Part shown: positions 36,501 to 45,157 of the stretch, piece after piece
Layout: each line of letters opens with the position of its first letter
Position numbering within the stretch: the stretch's first letter is position 1
From: JBDWFY01 sp965275915
GTDB lineage: Bacteria; Pseudomonadota; Alphaproteobacteria; Rhizobiales; Stappiaceae
Reading direction: 5' to 3'
DNA: 64,000 nt
NCBI GenBank assembly: GCA_965275915.1
Contig: CBDHYI010000005.1
Coordinates: 310,001-374,000, forward strand
The notes under the pieces: model-generated
What the model saw: only the letters and a program-made list of their open reading frames with translations
What the model was told of the DNA's origin: nothing
The model's database searches: none
Translations under genes and position numbers: made by a program

Positions 36501-36985
36501 CGACCCCGGGGCTCGGGACAAAGTTCTTCATTCATCTCCGGGCGGCGACAATCCCGGACGCTTCGGTCGCCCATGCTGTTTGCCCTGAAAGTCAGCCGGC
36601 CAATTGCCGTATTCTGATCGTTGATGACGAACCGGATGTTGCACAACTCATCTCCGATCTCTTGGAGGAACGCGGTTTCGCCGTGTCGGCTCTGACGAAG
36701 GCAACCGACGCATTACACCTTATCCAGACCCAGACCTACGACGTCATTCTGTCCGACTTCAAAATGCCTGGCATGAACGGTGAGGTTTTCCATAACACAC
36801 TGCTTGCTACGGCGCCGCGTTATAAAGGCCGCATCGGCTATATCACAGGCGATGCCATGAGCCCCGAAACGGCGGAGTTTCTAAAAAAAATGGAATGTCC
36901 CTACATCGAAAAACCGATAGAAAACCATCGTCTGCTCAAGCTGATCGAACAACTCACGGCGGCGAAAACCCACCTGACGCATTAA
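33512..36985 (+). CDS. Multi-PAS hybrid histidine kinase with C-terminal receiver domain
   Basis: The 1157-residue form carries about five or six PAS domains (repeated patterns such as AIQSLEEGFALFDSDMRFILSN, GIEALDEGFVFYDENLRFVLAN, LETLSEGVALYDDDERLVLHN), with no transmembrane helix or signal peptide, so it is a cytoplasmic sensor. HisKA follows with phospho-acceptor His803 in GVAHELNNPLSI, then HATPase_c with DNGDGIPKELQDRIFEPFFTTK and GRGTGIGLAFC. The C-terminal receiver has the DDEP acidic pair and phospho-acceptor Asp1082 in VILSDFKMPG. No DNA-binding output is fused and no response regulator is adjacent. ATG 33512 is chosen; the 57 residues upstream in the same frame show no PAS similarity. 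Confidence 0.9.
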   Translation: MVEEENTQSALRQDTEDAFPLSSLAANVNSPELTLLNDAIQSLEEGFALFDSDMRFILSNDTFADLALTKHDPGPSKGQFLSEIIAGAVTPDAYVIPENTSPERLVEELLSYVASYGRGMELQRKDGRFILLSSNKTGLGGRLVTALDITERKRAEQAERKATEFLNEIMDNCPANLLMATVETGEVLYRSPPSKDLFGEKQSARSHWRNPAKRDDYISVLLRDGRINDMFTYGVRTDGTVFPAQVSARLIDHGGEKVVISSTTDLTETLALRAKTEQANAALRRGIEALDEGFVFYDENLRFVLANQRYKDALAPYDHLMVPGTPIADIVGRAIRDGHIRLLGKQLNGLEDILAALQETKQGRFEIILPDGSQKIVTASRLDNGCLIATMVDITDQRDTEKRAREMFTDILETLSEGVALYDDDERLVLHNSKYLELLHLDPATNLIGATAPDMVRSVIRSGFFLVPDGRTPEDHGKARLDQIRRGAKGTEIATAHGHLLASSSVTPLGGRLITLESLTEQRRAEQTLVDAIRHLPIGVAVERPDGTVTHCNDAFASFYGRTADELQSLSFEERMEIIYPRIATLFGRPMAADPMEPHRTVQALQRDSFAIIEASLKDGRHYLLDRAATRGDGRVVIMADVTALKDADAKSLAAVNDALQSLDLALVLWDQDMKFVMANQKWQQYFFEALDPPGIGDSAAAIMKTLIESDFFALPEKTSKQEYGDRLLSAIAGYEKRVPLETKTGQNLQLSTHETGAGGYLVSFNDVTEQRRAEAELEQQRAFAYQNEKLLALGELLAGVAHELNNPLSIVVGYAQMLEGKLRDPILARRVDRILQAAERSAKIVRTFLAMARQRKTNLDECSLNEIVRIALDIAGYGLRSNGTRVVLELEDALPTVAGDEDQLIQVLINLIVNAEHALENTGEAGKITLRTFLDAGSGNVVVEVCDNGDGIPKELQDRIFEPFFTTKNVGRGTGIGLAFCHRIIDSHGGRLGLESTPGLGTKFFIHLRAATIPDASVAHAVCPESQPANCRILIVDDEPDVAQLISDLLEERGFAVSALTKATDALHLIQTQTYDVILSDFKMPGMNGEVFHNTLLATAPRYKGRIGYITGDAMSPETAEFLKKMECPYIEKPIENHRLLKLIEQLTAAKTHLTH

Positions 36986-36988
36986 CTG

Positions 36989-38575
36989 TTATGTCAGAAT
37001 ATGTATCTCGCCCTGACCGCCGAACAGCCTTGCCAGCTGGTTGAGTCGCTTCAACACGCGCTCGCCTTCCAGCTCTGCAATCAAACCGGGCAAAGTCAAA
37101 CGCAATCCGTCCGGGCTCGCATCCAGCCTTGTCTGCAAAATCACTCCCGGCATCGAGCCGGACAAATGGTGCGCCAGTCTCAGGACGGCGCCCAGAATGC
37201 GGGCTCTTTCCTTCAGCCGGATCGTTGCCAGTTCCCGGACATTGGGGCCAAGAGCGTCGTCAATCAACCCCTGATGACGGTAAAAGACCGCCAGTCCCAG
37301 ATAGGCCCGTCCGGGATGATCAACGCCAACGAAACCGGCGTTTGAAATGATGTTCAGGCTTTGCTCACCGCGATAATCAGGATGCGCGCGCCATCCGATA
37401 TCGTTCAACAGGCAGGCGACCGCCCGAAGGCGCTTTTCTTCTTCCGTCTCATCAACTTCAAGAACCTCAAAAACCCGATCGGTCCATTCGATAAGTTCCA
37501 ACATATGTTCGGGAGAACGGGACCGCAAAAATGCCAGTTCGGCAGCTGCCTCAAACAGAGGGTCTTTCAGTTTCGTCTCTTCGTCCAGCAAATGAAAGAG
37601 CAAACCTTCCCGGACACCCAGGGCCGAGAAAACCACTTTGGATGGCTGCATCCGCTCGATAATTGCGACAAGCGCAGCCGCTCCAAAGGGCAACAACTGG
37701 CGGCGTGCCTTGGACACGACATCGATTGAATCGAGGCTGTCCGTAGTGCGTCTGACGACCATCCGGCAAAACTCGAGCGCCTCTTCCGCCGGGATGGTAT
37801 ACTCGTGCATAACGTGCAGCGGATAACCGGTCTGATGAACATGAAGCCGCGCCAGCGACCGCCAGGTGCCACCGACGGCATAGAAAGCCTTGCCGCGGTT
37901 GTTTCTCAGCCAGGACACATCTGACAGCTTTTCGCGCGAAATCTTGAGTCCCTTTGTGGGAACACCGCCCGCATTCTCCTGAAGGCGGATACCCCCCAGC
38001 GGAAATGTTTTGCCCTTACCGATCGTATCGCCGTCAATTTCCACCAGTTCGAGACTGCCGCCTCCCATATCCCCGGCGATTCCATTTGGGTTATGAAAAC
38101 CGGAAATGATCCCCATGGCTGAATAGTAGGCTTCTTCCTTGCCGGACAGAACCTCGATAGGCACCTGGCAAATCTCTTCCACGGTGGCGACAAACGCCGG
38201 ACCGTTTTCAGAGTCCCGCGCGGCGGCTGTGGCAAGAATGTGAAGCCGTTCCACACCCAACTGATCGCTCATGCATTTGAAACGCCGGATCGCCGACAGC
38301 GCCTGTTCGACAGCCTCCGAACTGAGCTGACCGGTTTCTCCGACCCCTCGACCCAAGCCGGCAAGCACCTTCTCGTTGAACAGGACCGTAGGTGCCCTTG
38401 AAAGGCGCTCGTAAACGACCAGCCTCACCGAGTTGGATCCGATGTCGATGACGGCAATAGGTCCGTCTCCGTTCAAACGCCCGGGAACCGCGCAGTCGAA
38501 ACCGGCGAAGATCTCAGTCGCGGGACGGTCGGTCGACAAAGAGTTTGGGAGAATCGCTTTTAATTGATTTGCCAC
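36989..38575 (-). CDS. ppx: Exopolyphosphatase, Ppx/GppA family
   Basis: The 528-residue protein has the ASKHA-fold motifs of Ppx/GppA: AVIDIGSNSVRLVVYE near the start, ATAAARDSENGPAFV with the catalytic Glu region following, and GDMGGGSLELVEI. A C-terminal HD-like domain of about 200 residues matches the long Ppx form. It releases phosphate from polyphosphate ends, and possibly acts on pppGpp. The first 20 codons overlap the end of ppk by 62 bases, so the two are co-transcribed and probably translationally coupled. The 3' end meets that of the histidine kinase with only three bases between. Confidence 0.93.
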   Translation of the reverse strand: MANQLKAILPNSLSTDRPATEIFAGFDCAVPGRLNGDGPIAVIDIGSNSVRLVVYERLSRAPTVLFNEKVLAGLGRGVGETGQLSSEAVEQALSAIRRFKCMSDQLGVERLHILATAAARDSENGPAFVATVEEICQVPIEVLSGKEEAYYSAMGIISGFHNPNGIAGDMGGGSLELVEIDGDTIGKGKTFPLGGIRLQENAGGVPTKGLKISREKLSDVSWLRNNRGKAFYAVGGTWRSLARLHVHQTGYPLHVMHEYTIPAEEALEFCRMVVRRTTDSLDSIDVVSKARRQLLPFGAAALVAIIERMQPSKVVFSALGVREGLLFHLLDEETKLKDPLFEAAAELAFLRSRSPEHMLELIEWTDRVFEVLEVDETEEEKRLRAVACLLNDIGWRAHPDYRGEQSLNIISNAGFVGVDHPGRAYLGLAVFYRHQGLIDDALGPNVRELATIRLKERARILGAVLRLAHHLSGSMPGVILQTRLDASPDGLRLTLPGLIAELEGERVLKRLNQLARLFGGQGEIHILT

Positions 38576-40739
38576 GGCCAGAGAGTGATGGATTTGTCAT
38601 GAAGTAATTGTGGGCGTTGAACGGAACCTCGCCTGTAGCAGGCTGGACCCGCTCATGGCCGCCGTCCGAATGGATCATCCAGCTCTGCTGATTGTCCTTA
38701 AGGCTTGCGACCATGATCTGATCCAAAATCTGTTCATGCACCGTCGGATTCGTGATCGGTGCCAGGGTCTCAACGCGCCGATCAAGATTGCGCGGCATCA
38801 AGTCCGCAGAGCCGATATATACGTCCGCTTCCGGCGAGGGAAGTCCTTTTCCTCCACCAAAGCAGAAGATCCGGCTGTGCTCAAGAAAGCGGCCGACAAT
38901 GGATTTCACGCGGATATTGTCCGAAAAGCCTTCAATTCCGGGGCGAAGACAGCAAATCCCCCGCACCACCAGGTCGATCTGTACGCCCGCCTGACTGGCT
39001 TCATAAAGCTTGTCGATAATCCCCGGATCCACAAGGGAGTTCATTTTCATCCAGATCTGAGCCGGGCGGCCTGCCTTTGCATGTTCAATTTCACCATCGA
39101 TTTCCTCAACGATCCGGCTGCGGATCGAGTAGGGAGAAATCGCCATTTTTTTCAGTCGTCCCGGATCGGCATAGCCGGTGATGAAGTTGAATATTTTCGC
39201 GGCGTCCTCGGCCAGTTCGGGATTTGTGGTGAAATAGGAAAGGTCCGTGTAAATCCGGGCTGTGATGGGATGGTAGTTGCCCGTCCCGATGTGGCAGTAT
39301 GTCACCAGCCTGCCGTGCTCGCGGCGCACCACAAGCGACAATTTCGCGTGCGTTTTCAGTTCCATAAAGCCGAAAACGACCTGAACGCCGGCCCGCTCAA
39401 GGTCCCTCGCCCACCGGATATTGGCCGCCTCGTCAAAGCGTGCCTTCAACTCAACCAGCGCCGTCACCGATTTGCCGGCCTCAGCGGCTTCCGAAAGCGC
39501 CTTTACGATCGGCGAATTGTTGGATGTCCGATAGAGGGTCTGTTTAATGGCAACGACATCGGGATCGTTGGCCGCCTGGCGCAGAAACTGCACGACCACA
39601 TCGAAGGACTCATACGGGTGATGGACCAGAATGTCCTTTTGCTGGATCGCGGCGAAGCAGTCGCCTCCCATGTCCCTGATCCGTTCGGGAAACCGCGCCG
39701 AATAGGCATCGAATTTCAGTTCCGGCCTGTCGAGGCCGACAATCTCAGACAGATTGTGAAGCGCCGGAAGGCCATCGACCAAAAAGGTCCCCTGCTCCGC
39801 AACATCCAACTCGTCCGCGACAAAGGTCCTCAGCGGCTTTGGTGTATTTGCATCGATTTCGAGACGAATGGCCGATCCGCGCCGACGCCGCCGCAGAGCC
39901 GATTCGAACAGTCGAACCAGGTCCTCGGCTTCCTCTTCAATTTCAATATCGGAATCGCGGATGACCCGGAAAACGCCCTGCCCGCGCACCTCGTAGCCGG
40001 GAAAGAGTTTTGTCACATAAAGCCCCAGAACCGTTTCAATGGGGAGATATCGCTGTGCCGTTTCCTCCTCCGTATCGAGGTTGGGCAGAGAAATGAACCG
40101 GCTGAGCTGGGCCGGAATACGCAACAGAGCCGTCAGCGGAGATCCGCTTTTCAGCGGAGACAGTTCCAGAGCCAAGGACAGGCCCAGGTTGGGAATGAAA
40201 GGGAACGGGTGCGCAGGATCGATCGCAAGCGGTGTCAAAACCGGAAAGATTTCGGAGAGGAAATAGTTTTCCAGCCAGGCACGGTCATCGGCAGTCAGAT
40301 CCTGAAGATCGCACAAAACAATGCCGGCTTGCTCAAGGTCGATCCGGGTGCGCCGCCAGACCCTCTGCTGCTCCGCCTGAAGCTGGTTCACGGACTCGTT
40401 GATTTTCAGCAGTTGTTCGTTCGGGGTGAGACCGTCGATGCTTTTGCTTTCGACACCGGCGCGCTGCTGTCCAAGGAGGCCCGCAACGCGGACCATGAAA
40501 AATTCATCCAGGTTGTTGGCGGAAATTGACAGAAACCTGAGGCGTTCAAGCAGCGGATGATTGACGTTCATCGCCTCTTCCAGGACACGATGATTGAACT
40601 GAAGCCATGAAATCTCGCGATTGACGAAGCGTTCCGGAGAATGCATCAGATCGGGTTTTGTCGCCTGCGCGGAGGTCTTCTTTGCTTTCGTCTCTTTCAG
40701 TTTTTTCGCTGCTTCAACGTTCATTGTGATCGTGTCCAT
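38514..40739 (-). CDS. ppk: Polyphosphate kinase 1
   Basis: The 741-residue form is Ppk1, which makes polyphosphate from ATP reversibly. The N-terminal domain starts with SPERFVNREISWLQFNHRVLEEA, the middle has FIPNLGLSLALEL, and the catalytic core carries LVELKARFDEAANIRWARDLERAGV, the phosphorylated histidine in RLVTYCHIGTGNYH, and RGICCLRPGIEGFSDNIRV. Length is normal for the family. ATG 40739 is chosen; an ATG at 40796 would add 19 residues before the basic Lys/Thr-rich N terminus. The gene leads the ppk-ppx pair. Confidence 0.95.
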   Translation of the reverse strand: MDTITMNVEAAKKLKETKAKKTSAQATKPDLMHSPERFVNREISWLQFNHRVLEEAMNVNHPLLERLRFLSISANNLDEFFMVRVAGLLGQQRAGVESKSIDGLTPNEQLLKINESVNQLQAEQQRVWRRTRIDLEQAGIVLCDLQDLTADDRAWLENYFLSEIFPVLTPLAIDPAHPFPFIPNLGLSLALELSPLKSGSPLTALLRIPAQLSRFISLPNLDTEEETAQRYLPIETVLGLYVTKLFPGYEVRGQGVFRVIRDSDIEIEEEAEDLVRLFESALRRRRRGSAIRLEIDANTPKPLRTFVADELDVAEQGTFLVDGLPALHNLSEIVGLDRPELKFDAYSARFPERIRDMGGDCFAAIQQKDILVHHPYESFDVVVQFLRQAANDPDVVAIKQTLYRTSNNSPIVKALSEAAEAGKSVTALVELKARFDEAANIRWARDLERAGVQVVFGFMELKTHAKLSLVVRREHGRLVTYCHIGTGNYHPITARIYTDLSYFTTNPELAEDAAKIFNFITGYADPGRLKKMAISPYSIRSRIVEEIDGEIEHAKAGRPAQIWMKMNSLVDPGIIDKLYEASQAGVQIDLVVRGICCLRPGIEGFSDNIRVKSIVGRFLEHSRIFCFGGGKGLPSPEADVYIGSADLMPRNLDRRVETLAPITNPTVHEQILDQIMVASLKDNQQSWMIHSDGGHERVQPATGEVPFNAHNYFMTNPSLSGRGKSIKSDSPKLFVDRPSRD

Positions 40740-41036
40740 TTGACTGCCGATGCCAAAATGCCAACGATTGGGCGCTCTTTCGCCAATCCATCGCATCAGT
40801 GCTGCAGAAAATCTTGCTTATGCGTTTATACCATCGTCACTTGTTAGGAAACATTGGACAGTATGTGGTGCACCGAGCCCAAAGAACTATGATGTCGGTC
40901 AAGATTCTTGAATTTCGTACAATACCAATATGACACTTTGATAAGTGGCAGGACGATGACGCCAACCGATAACCGGTTGCCGCCACCGCTGAACGGAATC
41001 CGGCGCCAAGGGCCGGATCCCTTAGAATGTGAGGGT

Positions 41037-42077
41037 TTAAAGCGCTCTGGTGGACTCCGGATCGAACCAGCGGATGCGCTCTGCCATCGGCGCAAAAGAC
41101 ACACTATCGCCGGTCTTGAACGACAGGTCACTCTCCACAACGGCGCGGAACGGCTGACCGGCGACTTCACAGGTCAGGAGCTGATGCGGACCAAGCGGTT
41201 CAACGACGTGAACCGACGCATTGAGCCCGGTCTCCGCAGGCAGGAGGTCTTCCGGCCGGATCGCAAACTCGATTTTTTCCGGCCCGTTCTGCGGGCCGTC
41301 AAATTCATTGTCGGCGACAAGATAGCGGCCGTCGCTTTTCCTGGTGGCGTGGAGAAAGTTCATCGGCGGGTTGCCGATGAAAGAGCCGACAAACCGTGCG
41401 GCGGGGTCCCGATAGACCTCAATCGGTGACGCCGCCTGCACGATCCGGCCCTGATGCATGACCGAAATCCGGTCCGCCATACTCATCGCCTCCACCTGAT
41501 CGTGGGTCACATAGATCGTGGTGGTGTTGCTCTCGGCGAGAATACCCTTTAACTCGGCGCGCATTTCCATACGCAGCAGTGCATCAAGGTTGGAAAGCGG
41601 TTCATCCATCAGGATCACATCCGGCTCCATGGCCAGCGCGCGGGCCACGGCCACGCGCTGACGCTGACCGCCGGAAAGCTGGCCGGAATACCGCTGCAAA
41701 AGTTGCTCAATATGCATCATTTCCGCGCAGCGATTGACGCGTTTGTCGATTTCCGCCCCGTCCAGCTTTGCCATGCGGAGACCGAACGCAATGTTTTCAA
41801 ACACTGTCAGATGCGGGAAGACAGCATAATTCTGGAAAACCATTGCGATGCCCCGGTCGCGCGGCGGCAGATGGTCGACTCGTTTATCGCCGATCCAGAC
41901 CTCCCCCTGACTCGGTGTTTCAAGGCCCGCAATGATCCGCAAAAGCGTCGTCTTGCCGCAACCGGATGCACCCAGAAGTACCATGAATTCCCGGTCGGCG
42001 ATGGTCAGGTCGACCGAATGCAATGCGGTGAAGCTGCCAAAATTCTTTGCAACGTTTTTGATTTGAATTTGTGCCAT
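41037..42077 (-). CDS. Sugar ABC transporter ATPase (MalK/UgpC type)
   Basis: The 346-residue protein has Walker A GASGCGKTTL, the Q-loop VFQNYAVFPHLTV, the ABC signature YSGQLSGGQRQRVAVARAL, Walker B PDVILMDEPLSNLDA and the switch His in YVTHDQVEAM. The last 110 residues form the TOBE/OB regulatory domain typical of MalK-like ATPases. ATG 42077 is preceded by TGGAGG and starts 14 bases after the permease stop codon; a longer ORF from 42119 overlaps the permease. It should power the two downstream-named permeases as a homodimer. It is the last gene of a four-gene operon reading leftward. Confidence 0.94.
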   Translation of the reverse strand: MAQIQIKNVAKNFGSFTALHSVDLTIADREFMVLLGASGCGKTTLLRIIAGLETPSQGEVWIGDKRVDHLPPRDRGIAMVFQNYAVFPHLTVFENIAFGLRMAKLDGAEIDKRVNRCAEMMHIEQLLQRYSGQLSGGQRQRVAVARALAMEPDVILMDEPLSNLDALLRMEMRAELKGILAESNTTTIYVTHDQVEAMSMADRISVMHQGRIVQAASPIEVYRDPAARFVGSFIGNPPMNFLHATRKSDGRYLVADNEFDGPQNGPEKIEFAIRPEDLLPAETGLNASVHVVEPLGPHQLLTCEVAGQPFRAVVESDLSFKTGDSVSFAPMAERIRWFDPESTRAL

Positions 42078-42090
42078 AACATGCCTCCAG

Positions 42091-42942
42091 TCAGCGGTTC
42101 GCAATGCCCCACATCGCAAAGAGATATTTGCGAACGGCGAAGATGAAGATGAGAGCCGGGATCACAAGCACCAGTCCGCCGGCAAACTTCAGGTGAAGCG
42201 GGGACTCGTCCAGGCTCTGTATCAGAAAGGCGGTCAGGGTCTTGTTCTGGATCGTCAGGACCGCAGCGGCAAAAACTTCGTTCCACGAGATCACGAACGC
42301 AAAGATCGCCGACGCTGCGATCCCCGGCAGAACCAGCGGCATAATCACCTTTCTGAAGGCCTGCACACGCGTACAGCCAAGCGTCCAGGCTGCTTCTTCA
42401 AGCTCGACCGGAATGCCCGAAAAAAGCGAGAAAGTGATCAGAACCGCAAATGGCAGGGCCAGCGTTGTATGAACAAGGGCAAGCCCGAACACGGTGTCGT
42501 CAAGCCCGGTCTGAATAAACATGACCGCCAGCGGCAAGGCCAGCAACGGAAGCGGAAACGCGCGCGTGATCAGAACCAGAATGCGGAACGCTCCTTTTCC
42601 CCTGAACTCAAACCGCGACAATGCGTACCCCGCCGGCGCTCCGATCCCGATTGAGAGGATCATGGTTATTCCCGCAACCAGCACCGAGTTCAGAAGCGCA
42701 AAGGCAACACCCTGAAATTCAAGAAAGAAGGTAATGTTTTCCAGAGTGAATGAGGGAATGAAATTCTTCGGAAAACTGCTGACCTCTTCCTGGGTGGACA
42801 GGGTGTTGACGACCAGCAGATAGATCGGAACGAGCACCCAGGCGCTCAGCAGAAGCGAAGTCGCCATGACGAGATACCGGCTCCGCTTCCGAAAGTCCGT
42901 TTTCCCGGCCGCAGGATTTGTTGCAACAGCCGTCGTACTCAT
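42091..42942 (-). CDS. Sugar ABC transporter permease (MalG type)
   Basis: The 283-residue protein has six transmembrane helices, starting with YLVMATSLLLSAWVLVPIYLLVVNTL. The cytoplasmic EAA loop (VPVELEEAAWTLGCTRVQAFRKVIMPLVLPGIAASAIFAF) that docks on the ATPase is complete. The order and size are those of the second permease of CUT1-family importers. Its start codon overlaps the stop of the first permease by four bases (ATGA), which shows tight coupling. Confidence 0.93.
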   Translation of the reverse strand: MSTTAVATNPAAGKTDFRKRSRYLVMATSLLLSAWVLVPIYLLVVNTLSTQEEVSSFPKNFIPSFTLENITFFLEFQGVAFALLNSVLVAGITMILSIGIGAPAGYALSRFEFRGKGAFRILVLITRAFPLPLLALPLAVMFIQTGLDDTVFGLALVHTTLALPFAVLITFSLFSGIPVELEEAAWTLGCTRVQAFRKVIMPLVLPGIAASAIFAFVISWNEVFAAAVLTIQNKTLTAFLIQSLDESPLHLKFAGGLVLVIPALIFIFAVRKYLFAMWGIANR

Positions 42943-43793
42943 ATCTGAGCCTCCTTGGGTACACGCAGGGCTCTCAGGAAGAAGAGCGTAAAGGCGATGG
43001 AGATCGCAAGAATGACCATGGCGAGTGCAGCCGCCACACTCTCGTCGCGGAATTCAAACTGCCACTTATAGGTTTCACCCATGAGCACCGGAAGGGTCGT
43101 GCCGCCCAATGCCGCGACAACAGCGAAAACTTCAAAGGCGAGAATTGTCCTGAGGATGAGAGCCGTCTGCAGACTTGGCCTCAGAAGCGGCAGCGTCACC
43201 TTGATGAAACGCTGCCACCGGCTGGCGCCGAACACTTCCGCAGCCTCGTCATATTCTTTGGGAATGAGGCCCATACCGGCGACGAGAATAACCAGCATGA
43301 TGGCGGTTGCCCGCCAGATTTCAGCCAGAACGACTGCCAGGAAGATAATCCACGTGCTTTGATATCCCAGAAGGATAATCGGCTGATCAATCGCACCCAC
43401 CGTGAAAAGAAGCGTGTTGAGGAACCCGCTCTGCTCGAAGATCGCCAGCCAGATAATGCCGGCGGCCAGATCGGATATGCCAAGCGGTATTGTAAAAATA
43501 TAAAGGAAAATATCGCGTCCGGTCGTCATGCTTGTGACCAGCTTGGCCATCATCAGCGCGAAACAGGTCTGCAGCGGTACGACGGCAACGGCCAGCAAAA
43601 TCGTGTTCCAGAAGGAAATCTCAAACTTCCAGTCAGCCGCCATCGTCTGGAAATGCTTGAGCGTGAAGCCCGCCTCGTCGGTGAAGGCCTGAACGGCAAC
43701 AAGAACAAACGGATAGAGGAAAAAAACGGTCAAAAACAAGGTTGCCGGAAGGAGCAATATATACGGCAGGTTGCGCGCGCTCATAGAATCCAT
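42939..43793 (-). CDS. Sugar ABC transporter permease (MalF type)
   Basis: The 284-residue permease starts with LPYILLLPATLFLTVFFLYPFVLVAVQAF, the common first helix of CUT1 permeases, and has the docking loop IPKEYDEAAEVFGASRWQRFIKVTLPLLRPSLQTALILR. Six helices are visible. It follows the binding-protein gene after an 86-base gap that contains a GC-rich hairpin, and it overlaps the second permease by four bases. Confidence 0.93.
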   Translation of the reverse strand: MDSMSARNLPYILLLPATLFLTVFFLYPFVLVAVQAFTDEAGFTLKHFQTMAADWKFEISFWNTILLAVAVVPLQTCFALMMAKLVTSMTTGRDIFLYIFTIPLGISDLAAGIIWLAIFEQSGFLNTLLFTVGAIDQPIILLGYQSTWIIFLAVVLAEIWRATAIMLVILVAGMGLIPKEYDEAAEVFGASRWQRFIKVTLPLLRPSLQTALILRTILAFEVFAVVAALGGTTLPVLMGETYKWQFEFRDESVAAALAMVILAISIAFTLFFLRALRVPKEAQI

Positions 43794-43843
43794 CCTTAAT
43801 CCGACGGAACATCGGGAAGGTCTGACGTGGAGTTTTTGAAAAC

Positions 43844-43867
43844 GGGGCCCGGCCGTGACCGGGCCCC
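43844..43867 (-). other. Intercistronic GC-rich hairpin between binding protein and permease genes
   Basis: GGGGCCCGG at 43844-43852 pairs perfectly with CCGGGCCCC at 43859-43867 around six bases, with no T run after it. Such hairpins after the binding-protein gene are common in ABC operons and keep its mRNA more abundant than that of the permeases. Confidence 0.65.
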
Positions 43868-43879
43868 CGGGTCAGAAGC

Positions 43880-45157
43880 CTACTCTACGGGGCAAGGGCC
43901 GTCCGAAGGAGCGTCAGGAGCCCAGCAGGGAGCGCCGGCCTCGTCCATAACGGCGCGCAGGGCATTGGCCTGATCGTCCAGCACCGCGCGGACATCCTGA
44001 CCGGCGAGTATGATCCGTTCAAAGGTGTCGATGTAGACCTTGTTGAACTTGCCGCCCAGGTCGCCAAGACCAACCGGCAACAGACCCGGGTTTGCATCAG
44101 CCGAGCCGGACATGGTGGCAATTGCCTGGCCGGAAATTTTCACCGCAGCAGGCATATCGCCGGGCAACTCGGCGCCAACGACCGGGAAGAAGCTGGTCGC
44201 GCCCAGTGTTTTCACCTGTGTGGCGGGCTGCATCAGGTAGGCCACCAGCGACTTGGCCGCATCCATGTCAGGTGCCGTTTTCGGGATGCCGATACCGGCG
44301 ACAACCGGCATGAAACCGCGGCCGGTCGGTCCGGCGGGAGCCGGAAACGCGATAAAGTCATCCGGACGTGTGTTGAACGCATCCGCCAGCCGGGCCGTAT
44401 GGTCGAAAGCAACCCAGACATCGTCAGACAGAAGCTGCTCCTGCATGAAGGAGAAATTCGTCGAGGCAGGGTTGGTATACTGCCACAACTCCTTGAACTT
44501 GTTCCAGGCCACCTCCGCTTCGGGCGAGCGGAACTTCGTCACCATGGAATCCGTGAAAGACGGATAGAGATAACCCTGGAAGAAGCGGTGCTTCAGGCCT
44601 TTCGGACCGGCAGGGAAGCCGAATTTCGGCCCGCCCGTGTTTTCCGCCAGGTTCTTCGTCCACTCGATCAGCTGATCATACGTCAACGCGTTGATGTCAG
44701 CGCCGTCGGGCAGATACTCAAGCGCTTTCCTGTTGGCGGCCATCACGTAGGTTGCCTGCATCCAGGGCAGATATTTCTGCTCGTCCGTTCCCAGCATGCC
44801 GAGTTTTTTGAAGGTTTCGTTGACCGTGACATCACCAAGATCGATGCCGGAAAGATCAACCAGGTCAGCCGAATTCAGGGAAGAAAAGTCGCCATGCAGT
44901 GCACCCAGAACGCCAATTGTGCCTTTTCCGGCCTCGATTTCCGCATTCAGGCGCGTGATCCAGGGGCCACCATCCACCGGTTCAAAATTGACGGGTTGAC
45001 CCGCATCTTTCAGCACGTCATCCCGCACAGCTTGTGCTTCTTCCACCGGCCGTGCCTGCGTTGACCAGAAAAGCACATCCGCCGATGCCACAGCGGCCGA
45101 TGCACTCACCATCAATGCGGCAAGAATCCCCTTGGTTGTTGTGGAAAATTTATTCAT
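43880..45157 (-). CDS. Sugar ABC transporter substrate-binding protein (family 1)
   Basis: The 425-residue protein has a Sec signal peptide (KGILAALMVSASAAVASA, cleavage after ASA) and the bilobal family 1 layout: a start DVLFWSTQARPVEEAQAVRDD, a WITRLNAEIEAG segment and a hinge region rich in Trp and Tyr. It captures a carbohydrate or polyol in the periplasm for the permeases that follow. It is the first gene of the operon and has a strong ribosome site (GGGAGGAAGG). The C terminus carries two cysteines (PCWAPDAPSDGPCPVE) that could form a disulfide. The ligand is unknown. Confidence 0.9.
   Translation of the reverse strand: MNKFSTTTKGILAALMVSASAAVASADVLFWSTQARPVEEAQAVRDDVLKDAGQPVNFEPVDGGPWITRLNAEIEAGKGTIGVLGALHGDFSSLNSADLVDLSGIDLGDVTVNETFKKLGMLGTDEQKYLPWMQATYVMAANRKALEYLPDGADINALTYDQLIEWTKNLAENTGGPKFGFPAGPKGLKHRFFQGYLYPSFTDSMVTKFRSPEAEVAWNKFKELWQYTNPASTNFSFMQEQLLSDDVWVAFDHTARLADAFNTRPDDFIAFPAPAGPTGRGFMPVVAGIGIPKTAPDMDAAKSLVAYLMQPATQVKTLGATSFFPVVGAELPGDMPAAVKISGQAIATMSGSADANPGLLPVGLGDLGGKFNKVYIDTFERIILAGQDVRAVLDDQANALRAVMDEAGAPCWAPDAPSDGPCPVE

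Noticed and set aside
38610..40529. 639-codon plus-strand ORF over ppk
   Set aside because: Antisense shadow of ppk with low-complexity composition.
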